A stretch of 64,000 bases of DNA from the NCBI GenBank assembly GCA_016214895.1, contig JACRMR010000008.1:186001-250000 (forward strand), written 5' to 3'. A program made the translations under genes and the position numbers. The notes beneath the pieces were generated by a model. The model was not told where the DNA came from. It saw only the letters and a list, made by a program, of their open reading frames with translations, and did no database searches. Positions 32,839-41,655 of the stretch are shown here, piece after piece; position 1 is the stretch's first letter; every line of letters begins with the position of its first letter. This stretch comes from a candidate division KSB1 bacterium. Lineage in GTDB: Bacteria; Electryoneota; RPQS01.

Positions 32839-35040
32839 TTAGTTATCGACCTTGGACGGCTTGCGATGATGTCCGCCACCGTGATGCCCGCCACCGCCTC
32901 CGCTTCCGCCCCGCCGCTCGCGCGGTTCACCGCTGGAGTCTTCGGCCGGCGGTCCGCCTTCGGGCGGTGGCAGCAGGACTTTGCGGGACAGATCAAGCTT
33001 GCCCTGCGAATCGACGTTCAGCAACTTTACGGTCACGGCGTCGCCGAGTTGCAGATGGTCCGTGACTTTGCGCACGCGATGATGTTCGATTTCGCTGATG
33101 TGCAGCAGGCCTTCGCGACCGGGGAGGATTTCGACGAAGGCGCCGAAATCGGTGATCTTCTTCACCTTGCCGTGATAGACTTTGCCGACTTCCGGCGACT
33201 CGGTCATGCCGCGGATAATGTCCATCGCCTGATTGACGTTTTCGGTGTTGGACGAGGAGACGCAGACCGTGCCGTCGTCCTCGATGTCAATCGAAGCGCC
33301 GGTGCGGGAAATGATATCGCGGATGTTCTTGCCGCCGGGTCCAATGATCATGCCGATTTTGTCCGGATCGACCTTCATAAAGACGATCTTGGGCGCGAAG
33401 GGCGAGATCTCCGGACGCGGTGCGGAGATCGACTCGGCCATTTTGCCGAGGATGTGCGTGATGCCTTCGCGCGCCTGCAGGATGGCGGTCTTCATGAGTT
33501 CAAGGGAGATGCCCTTGATCTTGATGTCCATCTGACAGGCGGTGATGCCGTCGGGAGTGCCGGTGACTTTGAAGTCCATGTCGCCGAGGTGATCTTCGTC
33601 GCCGAGAATGTCGGAGAGAATCGCGACTTTCTCGCCTTCTTTGATCAAACCCATCGCGATGCCGGCAACGGGCTTCCTGATCGGGACACCGGCGGCCATC
33701 ATGGCCATGCAGCCGGCGCAGACGGTCGCCATCGAAGACGAGCCGTTGGATTCGAGTACTTCGGAGACGACGCGAATGGTATAGGGGAAGTCTTCCCACG
33801 CGGGCAGGATCGAATGCATGGCGCGCCAGGCGAGATTACCGTGTCCGATTTCGCGGCGGGACTGGCCGAGAAATTTGCGAATTTCGCCGACGCTAAAGGG
33901 CGGGAAATTGTAATGCAGCATGTACGGTTTGGTGTACACGCCGTCGAGGCCGTCCACACGCTGCTCGTCAAATTTGATGCCGAGCGTCACGGTGCCGAGG
34001 GCCTGCGTCTGACCGCGCGTGAAGAGCGCACTACCGTGTACCTTCGGCAGGATATCGACTTCCGTCGTAATCGGTCGGATCTCGCGGGTCCCACGGCCAT
34101 CGAGCCGCCAGCTCTTGTCCACGATATTAGCGCGGACGCGAACCTGAGCGCGATCGTGGACCCAGCTCTTGATCGTCTTCTCGTCGTTGGGATAGGTCTC
34201 GAGCAGTCCGGCAATCGCCGCGGTTTCGATCAGCTTCCAGGCGTCGCGGCGCTTGGACTTGTCGGTGATCTTGCAGGAGTCATCGACTTGCGCACCGAAC
34301 GTGGCTTCGAGGGTCGCGGCGAGGTCCTTGTTGGTCTCGGCGGGCTTGAATTCGCGCTTGGGAACACCGCAACGCGCCACGAGCTCTTTTTGCAGAGCAA
34401 CGAGGCGTTTGACTTCGGCGTGTCCCCGGGCGATGCCTTCGAGAAATACGTCTTCAGAGACTTCTTTGGATTCGCCTTCGATCATAATAATCGAATCTTC
34501 GGTACCGGCCACCACGAGGTCCAGTTCGGTCTCTTCGAGCTGCTTGAACGTGGGATTGATGATGTATTCGCCGTTAATCCGGCCGACGCGGACGGAGCCG
34601 ACGGGGCCGAGGAACGGGCATTCGGAGATCGCGAGCGCCGCCGAGGTGGCGATCGTTCCGAGCGTATCCGGATCATGTTCTCCGTCCGAGGAGAGCACGT
34701 TGATCATGACCTGAATTTCCTGATGGAAGCCATCAGGAAAGAGCGGCCGGATGGGCCGGTCGGTCAGGCGGGCGGAGAGGATTTCCTTTTCGGAGGGACG
34801 TCCTTCGCGTTTGAAAAATCCGCCGGGGATTCTGCCGACGGCATAAAGTTTCTCACGATAGTCAACGGACAGCGGAAGAAAATCCAGCTCATTTTCCGCA
34901 TCAAGATTCGCCACTACAGTAGCGAGCACGACCGTATCGCCGCAGGTTAACCAAATCGCACCGTCCGCCTGCTTGGCGATGCGCCCGGTCTCAAGTTCGA
35001 GCTTAAGACCTCCCAGTTCCATCGAGACTTTGTGAACCAT
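32839..35040 (-). CDS. pnp: Polyribonucleotide nucleotidyltransferase (PNPase)
   Basis: Phosphorolytic 3'-5' exoribonuclease of the RNA degradosome. Two RNase PH domains occupy about residues 1-540, with the FPYTIRVVSEVLESNGSSSM block in the second. They are followed by KH (KIGMIIGPGGKNIRDI) and S1 (GKVYHGKVKKITDFGAFVEI) domains, and a Gly/His-rich tail (GGSGGGGGHHGGGHH) that is unusual but disordered-tail-like. Length 733 is normal. GGAAGGGA precedes the ATG. It lies 72 bases after rpsO, the universal rpsO-pnp order. Confidence 0.97.
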   Translation of the reverse strand: MVHKVSMELGGLKLELETGRIAKQADGAIWLTCGDTVVLATVVANLDAENELDFLPLSVDYREKLYAVGRIPGGFFKREGRPSEKEILSARLTDRPIRPLFPDGFHQEIQVMINVLSSDGEHDPDTLGTIATSAALAISECPFLGPVGSVRVGRINGEYIINPTFKQLEETELDLVVAGTEDSIIMIEGESKEVSEDVFLEGIARGHAEVKRLVALQKELVARCGVPKREFKPAETNKDLAATLEATFGAQVDDSCKITDKSKRRDAWKLIETAAIAGLLETYPNDEKTIKSWVHDRAQVRVRANIVDKSWRLDGRGTREIRPITTEVDILPKVHGSALFTRGQTQALGTVTLGIKFDEQRVDGLDGVYTKPYMLHYNFPPFSVGEIRKFLGQSRREIGHGNLAWRAMHSILPAWEDFPYTIRVVSEVLESNGSSSMATVCAGCMAMMAAGVPIRKPVAGIAMGLIKEGEKVAILSDILGDEDHLGDMDFKVTGTPDGITACQMDIKIKGISLELMKTAILQAREGITHILGKMAESISAPRPEISPFAPKIVFMKVDPDKIGMIIGPGGKNIRDIISRTGASIDIEDDGTVCVSSSNTENVNQAMDIIRGMTESPEVGKVYHGKVKKITDFGAFVEILPGREGLLHISEIEHHRVRKVTDHLQLGDAVTVKLLNVDSQGKLDLSRKVLLPPPEGGPPAEDSSGEPRERRGGSGGGGGHHGGGHHRKPSKVDN

Positions 35041-35093
35041 TCCCTTCCTCTGCTTCCTTCCTTCTTGTGCTTCTGCCCGTATGGGCGGTATCG

Positions 35094-35110
35094 CGCCGCG
35101 GGGCGCGGCG
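35094..35110 (-). promoter_or_regulatory. Hairpin between rpsO and pnp
   Basis: Perfect 7-bp stem CGCCGCG/CGCGGCG with a 3-base loop, just after the rpsO stop. In other bacteria the rpsO-pnp spacer holds a terminator/RNase III processing hairpin; this could serve the same role. No T-run follows. Confidence 0.4.
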
Positions 35111-35112
35111 GA

Positions 35113-35382
35113 CTATCGGCGCAGGTCGAGGGCTTCGACCAGCTTGCGATAGCGAGTGATATCGAGCTGTGAGAGATAGTTGAGCAAGCGCCGGCGTTGG
35201 CCGACAAGCAGCAACAATCCACGGCGCGAGTGATTGTCTTTTTTGTGCGTCTTGAGATGTCCGGTCAGATGATTGATCCGCTGCGAGAGCAGCGCGACCT
35301 GCACTTCGGGGCTTCCGGTGTCCCCCGGTTTGGGGGCGAACTTGTCGATGACGACCTTGCGGTCGACAGCGGTGATAGCCAT
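35113..35382 (-). CDS. rpsO: 30S ribosomal protein S15
   Basis: An 89-residue S15, binding the 16S rRNA central domain. The start is the ATG at 35382 ([15 protein letters not shown]), with AGAGGA upstream; the frame is open further but not homologous. The [20 protein letters not shown] and [20 protein letters not shown] blocks are diagnostic. The 127-base space to ribF contains a CCGCGG hairpin and a possible TATAGT -10 about 15 bases before the start, so rpsO-pnp may have its own promoter. Confidence 0.97.
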   Translation of the reverse strand: MAITAVDRKVVIDKFAPKPGDTGSPEVQVALLSQRINHLTGHLKTHKKDNHSRRGLLLLVGQRRRLLNYLSQLDITRYRKLVEALDLRR

Positions 35383-35509
35383 GGTTTCCTCTGCGGTACT
35401 ATAGGAATTGTTTGATTGTGTTGAGCAAGCTTTCGGCGGATTGACGCCGACCCGCCCGGCGACGCGGACGATTCCGGGCCCCCGCGGACGGGTGCCGCGG
35501 CGAACGGAA

Positions 35510-36463
35510 TTACGAGACGCGGCGACAGACGCCGCGGGCTTCGAGCAGTTCCGCCGCGACGCGCACATCATCCGCGATTTGCGCGATCAGATCATCGATG
35601 GCGGCGAACTTCTTCTCATCGCGAATCCGCTCGACGAACTCGATCGTGATGGGTTCGTCATAGATATCATCATCGAAGCCGATCAAGTGGGCCTCAACGG
35701 AATGGCGGCCTTCGCCGAAGGTCGGATTGTAGCCGTTGGAAATGGCGGCGGGCCAGGCCTCGGATCTGACCGTGGCGATCCCGGCATAAATGCCGTCGCG
35801 GGGAACGAGTTTCGCGGGGTCGATGCCGCCGAGATTCGCCGTGGGGCAATTCAGCTGCCGGCCGCGGCCAAAGCCGTGTACGACAACGCCGGCGACCGAA
35901 TAGTAACGGCCAAGGGCGGCCGCGGCGCGCGCGACGTCGCCGGACTGCATCGCCTGTCGAACCAAATCGGCGGATACGATTTGGTCATCGGAGCGGACGG
36001 GATTAACGACTTCGACGTAGAATCCCATCGCGCGGGCCATCGCGATCAGGGATTCGCGGTCGCCGGACAGGTTTTTGCCCAACTGATGATTGAATCCGAT
36101 CACCAGCCGCTTCAGCCCGACACGTCCTTTGAGAATGATCTGTACGAAATCGTGGGCGGACAGCTGCGAGACCGTCTGATCGAAGTTGATAACGAGGAGT
36201 TGGTCAACGCCCATGCCGGCAAGCTGCGCGATCTTTTCCTCGACGGTCAACAGCAACCGCGCGCCTCCGCGGTTCCCATTGCCACTTTCGGCTCCGCCTT
36301 CGAAGGCGACGACCACGCTGCGCAGGCCCTGTGCGCGCGCGGAGTCAACGGTTTGCCGAATGACCGCCTGATGACCGAGATGCAGGCCGTCGAAGCTGCC
36401 GACGGCGATCACCGAGTCAGCGGGATTCGTAAAATTCGACCACGATCCGCGAAAGACGTCCAT
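35510..36463 (-). CDS. ribF: Riboflavin kinase/FAD synthetase (RibF), atypical adenylyltransferase domain
   Basis: Makes FMN and FAD from riboflavin. The start is the ATG at 36463, 1 base after truB. The N-terminal FMN adenylyltransferase domain has the HxGH core ([11 protein letters not shown]), but the usual T-F-[DE]-P-H-P segment reads AFEGGAESG and the G(F/E)DFxFG block reads IGFNHQLGK. The C-terminal kinase domain is canonical ([19 protein letters not shown]). Length 317. Kinase activity is expected; adenylyltransferase activity is in doubt. The truB-ribF-rpsO order is the common bacterial one. Confidence 0.93.
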   Translation of the reverse strand: MDVFRGSWSNFTNPADSVIAVGSFDGLHLGHQAVIRQTVDSARAQGLRSVVVAFEGGAESGNGNRGGARLLLTVEEKIAQLAGMGVDQLLVINFDQTVSQLSAHDFVQIILKGRVGLKRLVIGFNHQLGKNLSGDRESLIAMARAMGFYVEVVNPVRSDDQIVSADLVRQAMQSGDVARAAAALGRYYSVAGVVVHGFGRGRQLNCPTANLGGIDPAKLVPRDGIYAGIATVRSEAWPAAISNGYNPTFGEGRHSVEAHLIGFDDDIYDEPITIEFVERIRDEKKFAAIDDLIAQIADDVRVAAELLEARGVCRRVS

Positions 36464-36464
36464 T

Positions 36465-37130
36465 TCAGGAAGCGGCGAATTCAGCTCGCCGACGTTGGAT
36501 TTCAGAGAGGTCAAGCGCCTGCTCGACACGGTAGGGACCGATTGCGGTCCGGCGCAACGCGGCCAGCGTACCCCCGCATCCGAGGTCCCGTCCCAGATCG
36601 CGGGCGACCGAGCGGATGTAGGTTCCGGCCGAACACTGAACACGGAATTCGAGTTCAGGGGCGCGATAGCCGATCAGATCAAAATGATAGAGACTAACCC
36701 GGCGCGCTGGCAACTCGACGGCACGTCCGGCGCGCGCGAGTTTGTAGCTGCGTTTACCGGCGACCTTTACCGCCGAATACGCGGGAGGCACCTGTTCAAT
36801 GTCGCCGGTCAGTTTCGCGAGGGCGGTCCGGATCGCGGATTCATCGCACGCGACGGGGGCCTCGGCGATGATCTCGCCCTCGAGATCATCGGTGGCGGTC
36901 TCCATGCCGAGGCGGATGGTGCCGCAATATTCCTTCGGCAGTGACGAGAATTCCGTCGCACGGCGGGTCGCGTCGCCGAACAGCACGATCAGCAGGCCGG
37001 TCGCCGCGGGATCGAGTGTTCCGGCGTGTCCCACGGACTTCCATTTCAACAGGCCGCGCAATTTGTTGACGACATCGAAGGATGTCCAGCCTCGCGGCTT
37101 ATCGACGGTCAGAATGAGCGCTCCGCTCAG
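36465..37130 (-). CDS. truB: tRNA pseudouridine-55 synthase TruB, apparent CTG start
   Basis: Makes pseudouridine 55 in the tRNA T-loop. The catalytic aspartate is in [13 protein letters not shown]; later blocks are [20 protein letters not shown] and [15 protein letters not shown]. The first in-frame ATG (37061) would delete the essential N-terminal strand [19 protein letters not shown], which is plainly coded upstream. No ATG, GTG or TTG exists there; the best start is CTG at 37130 in a CTGA overlap with the nrnA stop, giving [12 protein letters not shown], a normal TruB beginning. Length is 221 residues, so the C-terminal PUA domain is absent. Confidence 0.93.
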   Translation of the reverse strand: MSGALILTVDKPRGWTSFDVVNKLRGLLKWKSVGHAGTLDPAATGLLIVLFGDATRRATEFSSLPKEYCGTIRLGMETATDDLEGEIIAEAPVACDESAIRTALAKLTGDIEQVPPAYSAVKVAGKRSYKLARAGRAVELPARRVSLYHFDLIGYRAPELEFRVQCSAGTYIRSVARDLGRDLGCGGTLAALRRTAIGPYRVEQALDLSEIQRRRAEFAAS

Positions 37131-38116
37131 ACGGCCACACTTCCCGGACGCGGGACTTGGTTCACGGCCGCCAGCAGCGTCGGCAGGATTCGGTCGCGCA
37201 CGGATGGCAAGGTCCCCTGCATGCGAAATCCGGCCGCGCGTTCATGCCCCCCCCCGCCGAAGCTCTCGGCGATGCGGGACACGTTGACGAAGTGCTTGGA
37301 TCGCAACGAGACCCGGATCTTGGCCTCGGCCTCGCTCAACAACACGGCGACTTCCACTCCGCGAATCGACAGTCCGAGGTCCACAATGCTGTCAGGATCT
37401 TCCACGAGATTCGCCGCGGGGACGAACATGGTGCTGATCTTTCCATCGGCGAAGAGTTCCAGCGATCCGTAGATCTTACTCATCGACTGCAGGTCGCGCG
37501 CGGGCAGATCAAAGTACAGGGCATTGGTCACCGCGGTGATGTCCGCGCCGGCTTCGAGCAGGCGCGCGCAGGCGCGCAGACAAGCCGGAGTCGTGTTTGA
37601 ATAGCGAAAGCGCCCCGTATCGGTCAGCATCCCGGCCAGCAGATTGGTGGCCAGCGCGGGGGTGATGCGCAGTTGCAGGCCGTCGCAGATATCATAGAGC
37701 AATTCGCCGGTCGCGCAGGCGGCAGTATCGACGACATTCACGCCGCCGAAATTGTCATTGGAGACGTGATGATCGATATTGAAGATCATTGCGGTCGGAC
37801 TCAGAAATCGCTCGACCTCGCCGATGCGTGAGCGACTGCCGCAATCGACGATGAAAGCGCGCTCGAAGCGAGCATCAGGATTCTGCGACGCGACGTTTTC
37901 AGCCAGCGCGGAATCGGGCAACCAGCGGATGCGCGGGGCGAACCCGTTTTCCAGCACGATCCGGGGTCGGCCGCCGAGCTGCAAGAGCATTTCCCGGGCC
38001 GCCAGCACGGATCCGACGGCGTCGGGGTCGGGATGGACGTGCGTGGAGACCAGAATCGGCGCGCCGTCGGCGCAGGCCGCACGAATTGCCGCGAGGTCGG
38101 GCGGGCGGATACTCAC
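37127..38116 (-). CDS. nrnA: DHH-family oligoribonuclease/pAp phosphatase (NrnA-like)
   Basis: Degrades short RNA oligomers and pAp in the cytosol. The 329-residue protein has the DHH-DHHA1 layout: [25 protein letters not shown], the [14 protein letters not shown] signature (DHH), [11 protein letters not shown], and the C-terminal [16 protein letters not shown]-binding motif. It lies between rbfA (ATGA overlap at 38113-38116) and truB, its usual place in many phyla. Confidence 0.95.
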   Translation of the reverse strand: MSIRPPDLAAIRAACADGAPILVSTHVHPDPDAVGSVLAAREMLLQLGGRPRIVLENGFAPRIRWLPDSALAENVASQNPDARFERAFIVDCGSRSRIGEVERFLSPTAMIFNIDHHVSNDNFGGVNVVDTAACATGELLYDICDGLQLRITPALATNLLAGMLTDTGRFRYSNTTPACLRACARLLEAGADITAVTNALYFDLPARDLQSMSKIYGSLELFADGKISTMFVPAANLVEDPDSIVDLGLSIRGVEVAVLLSEAEAKIRVSLRSKHFVNVSRIAESFGGGGHERAAGFRMQGTLPSVRDRILPTLLAAVNQVPRPGSVAV

Positions 38117-38517
38117 GGGTTGTCCTCGCGCTCTTCGCGTTCATCGCGAACTTGTTTGAGCAGCGTTTCGATACGCGCGGCGCGCGCGGGCACCGGATCC
38201 CAATGAAAGTGCAGTTCCGGATGCTGGCGCATCACGAGCAGGCGGGCGATTTCGCTGCGCATCGCGCCGCGCCGGGCGGACAGCAAGCGTCCGACCAGCG
38301 CGCCGGTGAGTTCTTCGTTCGCGCCTCCGATCACGCTGAAGAAGACCTTGGCATGAGAAAGATCAGCCGACAACTGGACGTCCGTGATGCTGACGAGCAG
38401 GCCCTCCGGGATCGTCACGAGCCGGCGAATTAGACCGGGTAGATCGCGCTGGATCTCGGCGGCGACGCGCTTCGGCCGCGTCCCCGTTCCTTGCGGACCG
38501 TGAGTGTGCTTATTCAT
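38113..38517 (-). CDS. rbfA: Ribosome-binding factor A
   Basis: A 134-residue KH-type factor for 30S maturation. Recognisable elements are RPKRVAAEIQRDLPGLIRR, the VSITDVQLSADLSHAKVFFS strand pair, and LVMRQHPELHFHWDPVPA with a basic tail. It overlaps ylxP by 8 bases and nrnA by 4, within the nusA-infB-rbfA-truB series. Confidence 0.95.
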   Translation of the reverse strand: MNKHTHGPQGTGTRPKRVAAEIQRDLPGLIRRLVTIPEGLLVSITDVQLSADLSHAKVFFSVIGGANEELTGALVGRLLSARRGAMRSEIARLLVMRQHPELHFHWDPVPARAARIETLLKQVRDEREEREDNP

Positions 38518-38800
38518 AGAATCGCATTCGCGGCATCATCACATGCACCCGTTCATCCTGTTCGACAAACCCGGCGACATCGTGCAAGACGCGCTCGACG
38601 CGGGCGGCATCGGATCCCGCGGCGGAGATGATCAGTCCGGCTCGCTGCCACAGGTCGCCGACATCGGCTTCGGCCACGGAGACGTTGAATCGCTGGCGCA
38701 CGCGCGTTTTGAGTGAGTTCATCACGGAGCGGCGATCTTTCAGCGACTGACTGAACGGCAGGTGCAATTCAATCGTCAAGACGGCAAGCGCGCACTTCAG
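38510..38800 (-). CDS. ylxP: DUF503 (YlxP-like) protein, probable CTG start
   Basis: A small protein encoded between infB and rbfA in many bacteria, probably a ribosome or RNA-related factor; function unsettled. The family N-terminus (VLTIELHLPFSQSLKDRR) begins with a strand that needs residues upstream of the first TTG (38779). The frame runs back to CTG at 38800, overlapping the infB TGA as CTGA and giving MKCALAVLTIELHLP, 96 residues. The TTG at 38779 (89 residues) is the alternative. The rest (RFNVSVAEADVGDLWQRAGL) is typical. Confidence 0.85.
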   Translation of the reverse strand: MKCALAVLTIELHLPFSQSLKDRRSVMNSLKTRVRQRFNVSVAEADVGDLWQRAGLIISAAGSDAARVERVLHDVAGFVEQDERVHVMMPRMRFYE

Positions 38801-41619
38801 GCCGATGTGTGCTCGAGTTTACGTTTGATTTCGACGATCTCGAAAACTTCGAGCGAATCGCCGACTTTGACTTCGAGATTCGTCTCAAGTCCGATTCCGC
38901 ATTCCTGACCGGCGCGAACTTCTTTCACGTCATCTTTGAAGCGACGCAGCGACGCGAGCTTGCCGCGCCAGATTTCGCGTCCGTCGCGGATCAGGCGCAC
39001 CTGACTGGCGCGCACGATCTTGCCGGAGACGACGTAGGACCCGGCAATCGTGCCGACCTTGGGGACGACGAAGGTTTGCCGGATTTCGACGAGGCCGACG
39101 ACGTCTTCGCGGGTATCGGGAGCGAGCATGCCCTCGAGTGCGCTGCGGATATCGTCTTCCATTTCGTAGATGACGCGGTAAACGCGGATATCCACCTGTT
39201 CCCGTTGGGCCAGTTCGCGGGCTTTGAGGTTGGGATGGACATGGAAGCCGAGAATAACGGCTCCGGTGGCGGAGGCCAGAATGACGTCGCTTTCGGAGAT
39301 GGCCCCGACTCCGCGATGCACGATGCTGACGGCAACTTCGCTGGTCGAAATTCGCTGGAGCGTGTCGCAGATGGCTTCCACGGAGCCGTCGGCGTCACCC
39401 TTGACGATGAGTTGCAACTCACGGACGCCGCCTTCCTTGATGCGCTGCGAGATTTGATCGAGGCTCAGCATGCGAATTTGGCGGAAGGTCTGTTCGCGCT
39501 GCAAGAGCTGGCGGCGCATGGCGATTTCCTTGACTTCGCGCTCGGACTCGAACACGACGAAATTATCGCCGGCCTGGGGCGGTCCGGAGAAGCCGACGAC
39601 CTGCACGGGTTCGCCGGGAGTGCAGCGGGGGATGGGCGCATTGAACTCGTTCAGGAGCGCCCGGACCTTGCCGTATTGCTGTCCGGCTACGAAGTTATCG
39701 CCGACGCTGAGGGTTCCGGCCGTGACAATGACGGTGGCGACCATACCGCGGCCTTTGTCGAGGCGGGTTTCGACGACGGTCCCGCGCGCGCGGCGCTCGT
39801 AATTGGCTTTGAGCTCGAGCAGGTCGGCGGCGAGCAGCACATTTTCGAGCAGTTCGTCAATCCCCTGTCCGAATTTCGCGGAGATCTCGGCGGATTGATA
39901 CTTGCCGCCCCACTGTTCGACGAGCACGTTTTGTTCCGCCAGTTGCTTGCGGATGCGCTCGGCGTCGGCGGTCGGCTTGTCGATCTTGTTGATGGCCACA
40001 ACGATCGGCACGCCGGCGGAATGCGCGTGATTGATGGCTTCGATGGTTTGCGGCCGGACCTGATCGTCGGCGGCGACGACGAGAATCACGATGTCGGTGA
40101 CTTGCGCTCCGCGGGCGCGCATGGCGGTGAAGGCCTCGTGACCGGGCGTATCGAGGAAGGTGATCGCGCGGTCTTTGTAGCGGACTTTGTACGCGCCGAC
40201 GTGCTGGGTGATGCCACCGTGCTCGCCGGAGACGACCGAGGTTTTGCGCAGAAAGTCGAGCAGCGAGGTTTTGCCGTGATCGACATGGCCCATGACGGTG
40301 ACGACGGGCGGCCGGGGCGCGAGCTCCTCGTCGAGTTCGGGCTCCTCATCGACTTCGACCTCCGTTTCGTGATCGCTGACGAACTCGACGCGGAAGCCGA
40401 ATTCATCGGCGATCAACTCAATCAAGTCCTTGTCCAGCCGCTGATTGATGGAGACGAGCTTGCCCATACCGAGGAACTTGGCAATCACTTCATTGACTTC
40501 GACGTCCATGAGGTTGGCGAGTTCCTGATTGGTGACGAACTCGGTCAGGCGCAGGACACTGGTATCCTCGACTTCGATCTCGGCTCCGCGCTCGCGGCGG
40601 CGGTGTTTTTTCTTGGAGGCATCCATCGACGCCAGCGTCTGCTTAATCGTCGCGGAGACTTCGTGTTGATCGACGCGTTTGCGGCGCTGGCGACGGCGCG
40701 CGGCGGCATCGCGTTCCATTTCGATGGCCGCTTTGCGATACTTGTCAGCCTTTTGCTGGGCCAATAAGCGCTTCTGTTTTTCGAGCGCCTCAATATCTTC
40801 CTTGGTGGGCCGCTTGCGCGTCACTTCTTTCGGTTTGGCGGCGGCGGCGGCGCCGGTAGCGGGAGCCGCGGTCCCCGGTGGTCGCGGGCCTCGCTCAGCG
40901 GAGGGCGGTCGCGGAGTCGCGGGGCGCGGTCGTTGCGCTTGATCCTGCGCGGGCGGGCGCGCAGCACCGTCGGCGGCGCGGGGCCGGCCATCGGGACGCG
41001 GAGCGCCGGGAGCGGCGTGCGGTCTGCGATCACCGCGGTCATCGCTGCGTCGCGTCTTCTGCTGTTCGGCTCTGGCCTGTTGCGCGGCACGCGCTTTGAG
41101 AATGGCTTCCCTGCGCTTGGCGGTTTCGAGGTCTTCCTGCTCCTTGCGGGCCTTGACGTCCGCCGCTTTGGCGGCCTGATCCGCTTCCTCCGCGAGTCGC
41201 TCGATCTCAGCCGGGTGAATCACCTCGACAATTTCGGCGGGGGGCGGGGGTGGCGGGGGTGGCGGCGGTGGAGCTTGCTCGACCGTGGGGGCGGGCTCGG
41301 GCCGGCTGAGCACTTCGGCCGCCTCCGTCGCCTGGCTGGCGAGTTCATCGAGCAATTTTAACGACTGCTCGGTGCGCGCCCGTTCCGCGTCCGCGCGCCG
41401 CGCGCCTTCGACGGCCCGCGTTTCCTCTTCGAGCTGACGGTTCCAACGCGCGGGATCGAACTTCTTGACGACCTCGGCATACATGTCTTCGGACACGGGA
41501 GACATGTGTTTCTTGGCCACGTCGAAGCCTTTATCCTCGAGGAACTCGATGATCGCGTGGTGAGCGACGTTCAGCTCTTTGGCGATTTGGTAGATTTTTT
41601 TCGCTTTTTCGGCGGACAC
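38797..41619 (-). CDS. infB: Translation initiation factor IF-2
   Basis: A 940-residue GTPase that places initiator tRNA on the ribosome. The N-terminal IF2_N module (IYQIAKELNVAHHAIIEFL) is followed by a long low-complexity linker with a run of prolines and Arg/Pro/Ala-rich sequence (about residues 110-260), then the G domain (VMGHVDHGKTSLLDFL, DTPGHEAF, NKID) and C-terminal domains. GTG start at 41619, 36 bases after nusA. The linker is long but such linkers vary widely. Confidence 0.97.
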   Translation of the reverse strand: MSAEKAKKIYQIAKELNVAHHAIIEFLEDKGFDVAKKHMSPVSEDMYAEVVKKFDPARWNRQLEEETRAVEGARRADAERARTEQSLKLLDELASQATEAAEVLSRPEPAPTVEQAPPPPPPPPPPPAEIVEVIHPAEIERLAEEADQAAKAADVKARKEQEDLETAKRREAILKARAAQQARAEQQKTRRSDDRGDRRPHAAPGAPRPDGRPRAADGAARPPAQDQAQRPRPATPRPPSAERGPRPPGTAAPATGAAAAAKPKEVTRKRPTKEDIEALEKQKRLLAQQKADKYRKAAIEMERDAAARRRQRRKRVDQHEVSATIKQTLASMDASKKKHRRRERGAEIEVEDTSVLRLTEFVTNQELANLMDVEVNEVIAKFLGMGKLVSINQRLDKDLIELIADEFGFRVEFVSDHETEVEVDEEPELDEELAPRPPVVTVMGHVDHGKTSLLDFLRKTSVVSGEHGGITQHVGAYKVRYKDRAITFLDTPGHEAFTAMRARGAQVTDIVILVVAADDQVRPQTIEAINHAHSAGVPIVVAINKIDKPTADAERIRKQLAEQNVLVEQWGGKYQSAEISAKFGQGIDELLENVLLAADLLELKANYERRARGTVVETRLDKGRGMVATVIVTAGTLSVGDNFVAGQQYGKVRALLNEFNAPIPRCTPGEPVQVVGFSGPPQAGDNFVVFESEREVKEIAMRRQLLQREQTFRQIRMLSLDQISQRIKEGGVRELQLIVKGDADGSVEAICDTLQRISTSEVAVSIVHRGVGAISESDVILASATGAVILGFHVHPNLKARELAQREQVDIRVYRVIYEMEDDIRSALEGMLAPDTREDVVGLVEIRQTFVVPKVGTIAGSYVVSGKIVRASQVRLIRDGREIWRGKLASLRRFKDDVKEVRAGQECGIGLETNLEVKVGDSLEVFEIVEIKRKLEHTSA

Positions 41620-41655
41620 GAATTCGGGCCTTGTGGAGCAGGAATTACGGACGAA

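Noticed and set aside
32533-34950. Very long open frame on the + strand opposite pnp (also 38809-40767 opposite infB, 41779-43065 opposite nusA)
   Set aside because: The opposite strand encodes unmistakable PNPase, IF-2 and NusA. The long frames are a by-product of high G+C codon usage and show no family motifs.
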